Origin: Planctomycetota bacterium
GTDB lineage: Bacteria > Planctomycetota > Planctomycetia > Pirellulales > Lacipirellulaceae
NCBI GenBank assembly: GCA_024278035.1
Contig: JAJRUA010000018.1
Location: 1 to 6,305, forward strand
Reading direction: 5' to 3'
Length of the DNA stretch: 6,305 nucleotides
Below, one piece after another: positions 1 through 5,161 of the stretch. Under the pieces are notes generated by a model. It did no database searches, was not told the origin of the DNA, and saw only the letters and a program-made list of their open reading frames with translations. The translations under genes were made by a program, and so were the position numbers. Position 1 is the stretch's first letter; each line of letters starts with the position of its first letter.

Positions 1-45
1 CATGAAGGGCACGACGACCACGAAGGGCACGACCACGACCATTAA
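1..45 (+). CDS. Possible 3' end of a gene with a His/Asp-rich tail
   Basis: Frame 1 from the first base reads HEGHDDHEGHDHDH and then stops at TAA (43-45). Six of 14 residues are His, and the rest are Asp, Glu or Gly. Tails like this occur at the ends or in loops of metal-handling proteins such as zinc or cobalt transporters, where they bind divalent metal, so a metal-related product is possible. The DNA is an imperfect 18-bp tandem repeat (gaagggcacgac at 4-15 and 22-33), and such a repeat could read this way by chance in non-coding DNA. Another frame gives a Thr-rich peptide from the ATG at base 2, which looks less natural. Nothing upstream is visible, so the gene cannot be named. Confidence 0.4.
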   Translation, partial: HEGHDDHEGHDHDH

Positions 46-332
46 GCCTGGCTGATGGAGCGAATGAGGAAAACGACGCCTAACAGCCTGCTGATTTAGC
101 CATATTTCGCGGTTATTCCAAAAGCACAAGTTGGATTCGCGGGAAACGTGAGTGGGTGATGATGTGAACGTCGGAGTGGATTCTCCCGAGCGACAAGTCG
201 GCCCGAGGAGAGGCTGGGTAAGCTGCGTAAATGTGGCAGGACCGCAGTTCCCCTGTAAGGATCTCAGGTGTGCCGAAACTGAACAGCTTGCGCATTACGA
301 GCCCCAAGTTGTGTGTCATTGCGGCGATCCGG

Positions 333-490
333 TCAGGAGAACTGCAAGTCATTTTTTTGCCTTGCTGCCAGTGAAGCGGTCGCAATGCCTGCGTGCCGTA
401 TTTTGCGTTGTTTGCTGAAATTCGCATGTGGGCTGATAGCGACGCAAGCTATGCCAAACAGCTAGAAAACGGACTTTGCAGTTCTCCTGA
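333..490. repeat. 15-bp perfect inverted repeat, 128-bp spacer
   Basis: TCAGGAGAACTGCAA at 333-347 is exactly complementary to TTGCAGTTCTCCTGA at 476-490. By chance about 0.02 such pairs are expected in a sequence of this length. Pairing does not extend past 15 bp on either side, and I see no target-site duplication flanking the arms. Between the arms are a T7 run and a 5-bp hairpin with a 7-base loop (436-452). It could be the closing stem of a structured RNA or the ends of a small MITE-like element; the sequence does not decide. Confidence 0.6.
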
Positions 491-586
491 GTCGCACGGC
501 ATGTCGCTTAAAATCTTCGCTGTAGCTACGACGCTTCGGGGCTGTCGTTTCTTGTTTCAGTAGGTCCATCTAAAATCTCCTGCGGA

Positions 587-635
587 GCTAGCACCGGAGG
601 TTCCAACTCTGTCAGAAAGTGGTGAGCTACCGCAG
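587..635. repeat. Dispersed repeat R2, copy a
   Basis: This 49-base stretch starts at gctag and includes cggaggttcc and gaaagtggtg. It matches 5564-5612 at 41 of 49 positions without gaps, in the same orientation. Neither copy lies in a convincing gene. Most differences between copies are transitions. The copy ends 186 bases before the lipoprotein start. Confidence 0.7.
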
Positions 636-674
636 TGACGGCACGGCTCGCTCCAAGAGACTGTGACGATACGG

Positions 675-686
675 GTTGCTAGCAAC
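675..686. repeat. 12-bp perfect palindrome GTTGCTAGCAAC
   Basis: GTTGCTAGCAAC is its own reverse complement. Its halves, GTTGCTAG and CTAGCAAC, also appear in the R1 repeat after exbD (2778-2785 and 2843-2850), so it may be a relic or seed of R1, or an operator-like site upstream of the lipoprotein gene. No other evidence supports a function. Confidence 0.4.
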
Positions 687-821
687 GCAAAATCCCTTTT
701 TTCGGAATTACCCGCAAGTTCCTCCCAGCTTCACACGATAGAGAGATTATCGAACGTACGAGATACGAGTACAAAGTGGCCCCCGGCCCAACGTCTCGCT
801 AGCAGACAAAGGTCCTTTTCG

Positions 822-1418
822 ATGACAAAACAAAACATGTCCACCATGCCGATAACACGTCACCTCACGGCTGCCCTCTTGCTTGGCGCTCTGTCGCTAA
901 GCACCACCGGTTGCTTCTGGGGGCTCAACAGCATGGGACCTAGCCTCGGCATTGCTGCGATTCCCATTCCGATCTCGCCCTACTTGCAGAAGAAAGAGGA
1001 AGACAAGTACTGGGTAAAAGAACGGTACGACCGTGTGCCCATCCTTGGTGAAATCACCTCGGGCGGCGATCCTGTTGCCCTCGACACGCCGAGCGATGAC
1101 GAAGTGATGCATGCCTTGGAGAAAGCGCGTCCGGTGGAAGGTGGCATTCCGCTCCTCTGGAGCCGTAACCGTAACAACGTCCGGATCGTGAAAGAAAAGA
1201 TTGCTGACTACGTCGATCCGGTCCGTGTCTACCCGATGATCGGTCCGGCACAGCAGCACCATGCCCACTACAAGTGTACGGTCTATTTTGAAGATGTCCG
1301 CCGCGTCGGTTGGCCGGTGCCTCACACGCTCCGCGACGAAGACGCCCGTGAAGTGCTTTACATTGACCATAATCACTTGCACATGGTCGGCAGCTCGGAA
1401 GAACTTAGCTGCGACTGA
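822..1418 (+). CDS. Conserved planctomycete-type lipoprotein, function unknown
   Basis: The 198-aa product has a basic N-terminus, a hydrophobic stretch (about 15-27) and LSTTGC with Cys31. This fits a signal-peptidase-II lipoprotein, although Thr at -3 is not the classic Leu. The mature part begins with a hydrophobic Gly/Pro/Ile-rich stretch (32-53), then a charged linker and a soluble region with YWVKERYDRVPILGEI (63-78), NNVRIVKEKIADYVDP (118-133), GPAQQHHAHYKC (141-152) and YIDHNHLHMVG (180-190). The paired His clusters HHAH and HNHLH could bind metal, but that is inference. I recognise the overall style from uncharacterised planctomycete proteins; no enzymatic role is known to me. The ATG at 822 is preferred because AAGG (809-812) lies 9 bases upstream and the signal peptide follows directly. 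ATGs at 837 and 846 are alternatives. It ends 144 bases before exbB and may be transcribed separately. Confidence 0.85.
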   Translation: MTKQNMSTMPITRHLTAALLLGALSLSTTGCFWGLNSMGPSLGIAAIPIPISPYLQKKEEDKYWVKERYDRVPILGEITSGGDPVALDTPSDDEVMHALEKARPVEGGIPLLWSRNRNNVRIVKEKIADYVDPVRVYPMIGPAQQHHAHYKCTVYFEDVRRVGWPVPHTLRDEDAREVLYIDHNHLHMVGSSEELSCD

Positions 1419-1445
1419 GTAGGCAAGTTAGAGCAAGCCGAGGGT

Positions 1446-1529
1446 GGAAGCGGGCAGACGGCAGTACACGCAAGCGACTCTCTTCCCTGTCCGCTGCCTT
1501 CCCTGATCCGCTTCTCGGCCTACTGCCGT
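1446..1529. repeat. Intergenic inverted-repeat segment before exbB
   Basis: ACGGCAGTA (1458-1466) pairs exactly with TACTGCCGT (1521-1529), and GAAGCGG (1448-1453 plus the preceding G) partly mirrors CCGCTTC (1508-1514). The stretch is a patchwork of ctgcc, ggcag and cttccc motifs, as in degenerate dispersed repeats. It fills most of the space between the lipoprotein and exbB. It has no T-run, so it is not a good terminator. Confidence 0.4.
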
Positions 1530-1562
1530 TGGTCTACTGCTCTCGGGCCGAAGGACAACCTT

Positions 1563-2237
1563 ATGAACGATCAATCTCAGAGTTTGTTCGATCTGCTGCT
1601 TAGCGCAGGGCCGCTTGTTTGGCCCATCGTGGCAGCTTCGGTCGTAATGACGCTTTGTGTGATCGAACGTTTTTTTGCTCTGCGGCGCAAGCATGTTCTT
1701 CCACGCCGATTTGCTCGTTGTGTGCTCACACAAATTGAAGAAGGAGCCGCCGACCGCTCGTCCGCCCTTGATCTGTGCGAAGAAGAAGCGAGCCACATTG
1801 CCCGGGTGTTTGAATCAGGGCTGCGGCGTTGGGGGCGCTCCGCCATTGAGGTCGAACAAGCCGTGCTCGACGAAGGAGAACGAACGGCCACCAGCCTGCG
1901 CCGCAACCTGAGAATCATCAGTGGCGTGGCCAATATCTGCCCCTTGCTAGGATTGTTGGGCACGGTCTGGGGAATGCGGAAGGCGTTCGATTTGATCGCT
2001 TCCTCCTCCGCCATGGGCCGCCCTGAGATGCTGGCCGACGGCATTAGCCAAGCGCTTCTTTCAACCGCCGCGGGGCTGGCCGTTGCGATCCCTGCCATGA
2101 TTTTCTACTTGCATTTTGTCGGCCGCGTTGATTCGCTTGTTGCAGAGATCGACCGTAGTGGACAAGAATTGGTCAATCTTATTTCCGCCGAAGCGCTCGA
2201 AGAACGCCGCAAACCTAAGCGGAAACGTGCTGCGTAA
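1563..2237 (+). CDS. exbB: ExbB/TolQ/MotA-family proton channel protein
   Basis: This 224-aa inner-membrane protein is of normal ExbB length. With ExbD it forms the proton-driven stator that energises TonB-type partners. Three transmembrane segments are visible: about 16-38, 115-137 (containing CPLLGLLGTVWGM) and 163-186 (LLSTAAGLAVAIPA). A long cytoplasmic loop lies between the first and second, and a basic tail (RRKPKRKRAA) closes the protein. Thr134 and Thr168 align by eye with E. coli ExbB Thr148 and Thr181. The residue five before Thr168, where E. coli ExbB has Glu176, is Gln163; this exchange is probably tolerated in the family. The ATG at 1563 follows GAAGGA (1550-1555) with a 7-base gap, one of the best ribosome sites in the window. 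A T7 run (1670-1676) lies in the first loop. exbD follows after a 108-base spacer holding a double hairpin. A TolQ-like role is the alternative. Confidence 0.93.
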   Translation: MNDQSQSLFDLLLSAGPLVWPIVAASVVMTLCVIERFFALRRKHVLPRRFARCVLTQIEEGAADRSSALDLCEEEASHIARVFESGLRRWGRSAIEVEQAVLDEGERTATSLRRNLRIISGVANICPLLGLLGTVWGMRKAFDLIASSSAMGRPEMLADGISQALLSTAAGLAVAIPAMIFYLHFVGRVDSLVAEIDRSGQELVNLISAEALEERRKPKRKRAA

Positions 2238-2239
2238 TG

Positions 2240-2312
2240 TGAGAGCCGTGTCGTCTCGACACGGAGTGTTGTTTTTACGCAGCTCGCCGTGGTCGGGACG
2301 ACACGGCTCTCA
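2240..2312. repeat. REPIN-like double hairpin between exbB and exbD
   Basis: TGAGAGCCGTGTCGTC (2240-2255) and GACGACACGGCTCTCA (2297-2312) are a perfect 16-bp inverted repeat. Each arm also folds alone. CCGTGTCG and CGACACGG (2246-2253 with 2257-2264) make an 8-bp stem with a TCT loop. CCGTGGTCG and CGACACGG (2287-2295 with 2299-2306) make a similar stem with one bulged G. Two inverted copies of one small palindrome around a short centre is the layout of REPINs, elements mobilised by RAYT transposases. No RAYT gene is visible here. In the transcript it would separate exbB from exbD and could affect mRNA stability or the ratio of the two products. Confidence 0.75.
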
Positions 2313-2345
2313 TCGAACTGCCCATTGCCGACTCTTTTCTCCTCT

Positions 2346-2792
2346 ATGCCCCTCAAATCGACCACCGACGATTCACTCCAGCTTAACTTGACGCCGATGA
2401 TCGACGTCGTGTTTCTGCTCGTAATTTTCTTCATGGCGGCTACACAGTTCACCAAGCCAGAGAAGTCTCTTGATCTGGAGCTACCCACCGTTACCGAAGG
2501 GGGCGCTTCGACCAACACCCAACAGAAGCCGAGCGTGGTTGCTATCACTGCTGAGGGGAAAGTAACCCTTGATGGGCGTCCGTTATCCCTCGCCGACTTG
2601 GAGACCGATCTCCGTACGCTAGCTGCGGATCGCCCTCGGTTGGAAGTGCTTGTCGAAGCCGATGCTCGCAGCGACTTCCAACATGTCGCCGCCGCGATGG
2701 CTGCCTGTCGGGCGGCTGGTGTTGTGGAATTAGGCGTATCGGTTGAAACTACTCGGGTGGGAAGTCAGGAGTCGGGAGTTGCTAGGCGCTAG
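2346..2792 (+). CDS. exbD: ExbD/TolR-family stator protein
   Basis: This 148-aa protein has a short cytoplasmic N-terminus, one transmembrane helix (about 19-36) and a periplasmic domain (about 60-135). LNLTPMIDVVFLLVIFFM (13-30) is the family signature. Asp20 matches the essential proton-carrying Asp25 of E. coli ExbD. The periplasmic part contains VVAITAEGKVTLDGRPL and VLVEADARSDF, the usual fold pattern. The ATG at 2346 puts the Asp at the normal distance. A GTG at 2289 in the same frame would add 19 residues read from the preceding hairpin element and is unlikely. No Shine-Dalgarno is present. The last nine or so residues (from Ser140) and the TAG stop are encoded by the R1 repeat, so the original C-terminus has probably been replaced. 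Expected partners are ExbB and the protein encoded next. Confidence 0.92.
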   Translation: MPLKSTTDDSLQLNLTPMIDVVFLLVIFFMAATQFTKPEKSLDLELPTVTEGGASTNTQQKPSVVAITAEGKVTLDGRPLSLADLETDLRTLAADRPRLEVLVEADARSDFQHVAAAMAACRAAGVVELGVSVETTRVGSQESGVARR

Positions 2793-2850
2793 TTACATTG
2801 GCGCTAGTTAAGAGTGACCTTTCTGTAACTAGCGCCTACAAACTAGCAAC
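2764..2850. repeat. Dispersed repeat R1, copy A (inverted pair)
   Basis: Two R1 copies lie head to head. TAGGCGCTAGTTACA (2783-2797) pairs perfectly with TGTAACTAGCGCCTA (2824-2838) around a 26-base loop. GTTGCTAG (2778-2785) also matches CTAGCAAC (2843-2850). A third GGCGCTAGTTA (2800-2810) starts the loop. The reverse complement of 2770-2796 begins AACTAGCGCCTAGCAACTCC, as in copies B and C. The exbD stop (2790-2792) is inside the stem. A hairpin here could slow ribosomes or RNA polymerase between exbD and the toroid gene. No T-run follows, so classic termination is unlikely. Confidence 0.75.
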
Positions 2851-2863
2851 TATTAACTTAATT

Positions 2864-4672
2864 ATGTTTCTTCCGATCCTTGCATGGAGCGTTCCCTCGT
2901 CTTCGACGTTGCTCATCGTGGGCGGAACATTGGCCGCTTGTGTCGGGCTCTACGCACTGAGTCGCACTCGTTGGGGGCGGCGCAAACCGACGCACCGTTA
3001 TGCTGTCGCTTCGATTGCAGCTCACTTGGTTTTGCTCGGTGTTGCCAGCACCATTCGTTACGGCGGAGCCCAATCGGGCCATGCCGACGCACCGCCGATT
3101 CGAGTGAAAATCGCCATGCGTGCGCCGGCAGTGCCGGAGGTAGAACCGGCCCCCAAAAAAACCGTTGTTGAATCGGAACCGCCCGCTGAAGTGGAGCCCA
3201 TAAAATCTCCTCCTGCTCCGCAAACGACGCCTGTTGAGCCGGTGCCTGATAAAGAATCTGTCGAAGCACTCGATCCAACGATTGAGGCATCCGCTGTAAA
3301 AAACGCTCTGCCTACGATTGAGCCAGACGCCGTAAAACACTCCGGGGCTGGGGACAGCCCGCCTCACGTCGAGAGCCCGGCTCACGGGGACAAACTGGCT
3401 CACGTCGATAGAGAAATTACGCCGGAGCTGTCCGTTCAAGAACCCCTGCCCGTTGAGCGGGAAGCCTCGACGCCGCTTGCTTGGGATTCGCCTTACGCAA
3501 CCCGGGGCGCGGAGCAACGCTTGCGATTGGCGGAAGAACAAGGTGGCAGCCGTGCGACAGAAGACGCCGTGGCAAGGGGGCTTGACTGGATCGCTCGCTC
3601 GCAACGCCCCGACGGGGCGTGGGACGCCGTGCGGTGGGGTGCGGGCCAAGAACGCCGTGTGCTTAACCACGATCGGGGTGGTGCCGGCACCCAGGCTGAG
3701 ACCGGCCTCACCGGGCTGGCGCTGCTCGCTCTGATGGGGGGGGGCCATACGCACCTCGAAGGCCCCTATCAGTCTGCCGTGGCCAAAGGCCTTGCCTTTT
3801 TGATTCGCTCGCAAACGACCGATGAAAGCAAGAGCGATGGTGATTTGGCAGGCCATGCTTCGCTCTACGCTCGCACCTACTGCCACTCGATGGCAACCTT
3901 CGCCCTGGCCGAGGCGCTCGCCACGTCGGAGGATGAGCGGCTACGGCCCGCGGTAGAACGGGCCGTCGGGTTTCTGATTCGATCCCAAAGTGGTTCGACC
4001 GGCGGATGGCGATACCGGCCGGGCGATCGGGGCGACATGAGCCAAATGGGCTGGGCCCTGATGGCATTGCGTAGCGCAGAACTTGCCGGCGTTGAGGTAC
4101 CGCCCAACGTTTGGTCAGGCATCGAACGCTTTGTCGCTTCCGTCAGTCGGGGTTCCCGTGGCGGTCTTGCCGCTTACCAACCGCAAGGAGGCCACGCTTC
4201 GCCCACCATGACTGCCGAAGCACTCTACTGCCGACAAATACTTGGACTCGCCCCGGGCCAACCTGCCGCCTGTGCCGAAGCGGTCGCCGCCCTTTTGACA
4301 CGGCTCCCCACGGGCCAGTCCGATTCGGCCTCGTCAAAATCTGCGCCGTCGAAATCTGCGCGACCAGCCAACCTTTACTATTGGTACTACGCCACGCTTG
4401 CCTTGCACCATCAACGAACCAATGGCCACGATGCGGCCACAGCTTGGGACGACTGGAACGGTGCCCTCAAGCGTTCGCTCTTGCCTGTCCAGGTCCGCAC
4501 GGGCCGAAACGCCGGAAGTTGGACCCCTACCACCCTCTGGGGTGGCTACGGCGGCCGCGTCTACTCCACCGCCATGGCCACCATGTGCCTGGAGGTTTAT
4601 TACCGTTACGAAGGCCAGCAAATAGGCCGAGACCCCTGGATCGCCGCTAGAGAAGGGGTTTTGAGACGCTAG
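2864..4672 (+). CDS. TonB-like anchor fused to a squalene-cyclase-type toroid domain
   Basis: The product is 602 aa. Helices lie at about 14-33 and 46-64, with a very basic loop (34-45) between them that should face the cytoplasm and put the rest in the periplasm. The second helix has Ser50-x3-His54, the spacing of the Ser16/His20 pair by which E. coli TonB works with ExbB. It is followed by PPIRVKIAM and a Pro/Glu-rich stretch (about 87-205), also as in TonB. There is no TonB C-terminal domain. Residues about 231-585 instead look like prenyltransferase/squalene-oxidase repeats: GLDWIARSQRPDGAW (239-253), GLAFLIRSQ (309-317), AVGFLIRSQSGSTGGWRY (367-384) and GGRVYSTAMATMCLEVYYRY (563-582). 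The DxDD acid motif of squalene-hopene cyclase is absent, so cyclase activity is doubtful; binding is likelier. ATG 2864 is the first ATG in frame. TTG 2798 would start inside R1. No Shine-Dalgarno is visible. The stop codon comes from R1. A G9 run lies at 3736-3744. Confidence 0.85.
   Translation: MFLPILAWSVPSSSTLLIVGGTLAACVGLYALSRTRWGRRKPTHRYAVASIAAHLVLLGVASTIRYGGAQSGHADAPPIRVKIAMRAPAVPEVEPAPKKTVVESEPPAEVEPIKSPPAPQTTPVEPVPDKESVEALDPTIEASAVKNALPTIEPDAVKHSGAGDSPPHVESPAHGDKLAHVDREITPELSVQEPLPVEREASTPLAWDSPYATRGAEQRLRLAEEQGGSRATEDAVARGLDWIARSQRPDGAWDAVRWGAGQERRVLNHDRGGAGTQAETGLTGLALLALMGGGHTHLEGPYQSAVAKGLAFLIRSQTTDESKSDGDLAGHASLYARTYCHSMATFALAEALATSEDERLRPAVERAVGFLIRSQSGSTGGWRYRPGDRGDMSQMGWALMALRSAELAGVEVPPNVWSGIERFVASVSRGSRGGLAAYQPQGGHASPTMTAEALYCRQILGLAPGQPAACAEAVAALLTRLPTGQSDSASSKSAPSKSARPANLYYWYYATLALHHQRTNGHDAATAWDDWNGALKRSLLPVQVRTGRNAGSWTPTTLWGGYGGRVYSTAMATMCLEVYYRYEGQQIGRDPWIAAREGVLRR
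4332..4361 (+). repeat. Two 15-bp tandem units within the toroid gene
   Basis: cgtcaaaatctgcgc (4332-4346) and cgtcgaaatctgcgc (4347-4361) differ at one base. They encode the Ser/Lys/Ala-rich linker SKSAPSKSAR (491-500) between two toroid helices. The reading frame is kept. It looks like a recent in-frame duplication in a surface loop. Confidence 0.7.
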
Positions 4673-4727
4673 TTGCTAGTGGAAAGGTGGCCAATCGGCA
4701 ACTAGCGCCTAACAACTCCCAACTAGC
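4668..4727. repeat. Dispersed repeat R1, copy B
   Basis: GCTAGTTGC (4668-4676) is complementary to GCAACTAGC (4698-4706), and a further CAACTAGC lies at 4720-4727. From 4700 the sequence begins AACTAGCGCCTA and matches copy C (5130-5154) at 24 of 25 positions. The toroid gene's TAG stop (4670-4672) lies inside the left arm. Confidence 0.72.
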
Positions 4728-4740
4728 AAATTCCCTCCAT

Positions 4741-4768
4741 TTGACGCCACCGCTGGGCAGCGTAAACT
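4741..4768 (+). promoter_or_regulatory. Candidate sigma-70-type promoter before tatA
   Basis: TTGACG (4741-4746) and TAAACT (4763-4768) are separated by 16 bases, matching the consensus at 5/6 and 4/6. Transcription would start near 4775, giving a leader of about 35 bases that contains a palindrome (GAAAGCTTTC, 4773-4782) and a T8 run (4790-4797). It would let the tat genes be expressed independently of the exbB-exbD module. Judged by eye only. Confidence 0.4.
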
Positions 4769-4809
4769 AGAGGAAAGCTTTCTTCCGTCTTTTTTTTGCA
4801 GCGCTAATC

Positions 4810-4977
4810 ATGTTCAGCTTCGGCATTTGGCAACTTTTGATCGTCCTGGCGATCGTCCTTCTACTGTTCGGCACTCGTCTGCCAATGGTCGCTCGTTCGT
4901 TAGGTCAGAGCATCACCGAGTTCAAAAAAGGTGTGCAAGACGCTGACGACGGAAAAGAAAACGACAAGATCGAGTAA
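4810..4977 (+). CDS. tatA: TatA-family twin-arginine translocase subunit
   Basis: This 55-aa protein is short but complete. TatA-family proteins form the channel component that carries folded proteins with twin-arginine signals across the inner membrane, together with TatC. An N-terminal membrane helix (about 6-20) is followed by the FGT hinge (20-22) and an amphipathic helix [18 protein letters not shown] (24-41), then a short acidic tail. The IWQLL start (6-10), with Gln8 and Phe20-Gly21, matches E. coli TatA position for position. The acidic tail is much shorter than in the 89-aa E. coli protein. ATG 4810 is chosen because it gives exactly the family N-terminus; no Shine-Dalgarno is seen. 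A second family member follows 184 bases downstream and no tatC is visible in the window. Neighbours upstream are the exbB module, perhaps with a separate promoter at 4741. Confidence 0.93.
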   Translation: MFSFGIWQLLIVLAIVLLLFGTRLPMVARSLGQSITEFKKGVQDADDGKENDKIE

Positions 4978-5129
4978 ACATCTGGCGAGCCATGAGCGAC
5001 GGTTTCCAGAGAACCGGAGACTGGAGGTGACCCCTGTTCTGTGTAAACGCTTGGAAATACGGCACACGCTGCAAAAACCTCCGGGAGCTGACGGACCCGG
5101 CTCGCCACCCAATAATTGACAACCCTTTC

Positions 5130-5154
5130 AACTAGCGCCTAGCAACTCCCAACT
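5130..5154 (+). repeat. Dispersed repeat R1, copy C
   Basis: A 25-base copy beginning AACTAGCGCCTA differs from copy B at one base. It is a single, non-inverted copy that ends seven bases before the ATG at 5162. It occupies the place of a ribosome binding site, and none is visible there. A TTGACA lies just upstream (5116-5121). Confidence 0.72.
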
Positions 5155-5161
5155 GCCCCGT

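Larger units (their letters stand above)
46..821. other. Gene-poor region with repeats
   Basis: I see no convincing gene in these 776 bases. An 88-codon open frame on + (152-418) and a 104-codon frame on - (113-427) overlap each other. Both are rich in Cys, Arg and His, have no recognisable domain, and have no ribosome site I would trust. The lipoprotein frame can be read back to a GTG at 663, but that 53-residue extension precedes the signal peptide and has ordinary non-coding composition. The region does hold a 15-bp inverted repeat (333-347 with 476-490), a small hairpin (436-440 with 448-452), a T7 run (352-358), an R2 repeat and a 12-bp palindrome. An undescribed structured RNA is possible. 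I found none of the conserved motifs I know for RNase P RNA or tmRNA. Confidence 0.55.

Noticed and set aside
46..113. Possible insertion-sequence end (aacagcctgctgattta)
   Set aside because: It resembles motifs often seen in intergenic DNA, but there is no inverted partner or transposase.
152..418. 88-codon open frame on the + strand
   Set aside because: It is rich in Cys and Arg, has no domain or ribosome site, and is mirrored by an equally long frame on the other strand.
113..427. 104-codon open frame on the - strand
   Set aside because: No recognisable domain; it spans an arm of the 15-bp inverted repeat and has non-coding composition.
663..821. GTG-initiated 53-residue extension of the lipoprotein
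   Set aside because: It would bury the signal peptide; ATG 822 has an upstream AAGG and a proper leader.
2798..2863. TTG-initiated extension of the toroid gene
   Set aside because: All 22 extra codons are read from the R1 repeat and its loop.
2858..3886. 342-codon frame on the - strand
   Set aside because: It is the antisense shadow of the toroid gene, with Arg/Phe/His-rich low-complexity composition.
4771..4797. Terminator-like weak hairpin plus T8 run before tatA
   Set aside because: The stem is only about four A/T-rich pairs plus a loopless palindrome, and it lies between a plausible promoter and the tatA start.
5116..5145. TTGACA with TAGCAA as a promoter for the second TatA-family gene
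   Set aside because: The -35 is perfect but the -10 is poor, lies inside the R1 repeat and has 18-base spacing; too weak to call.
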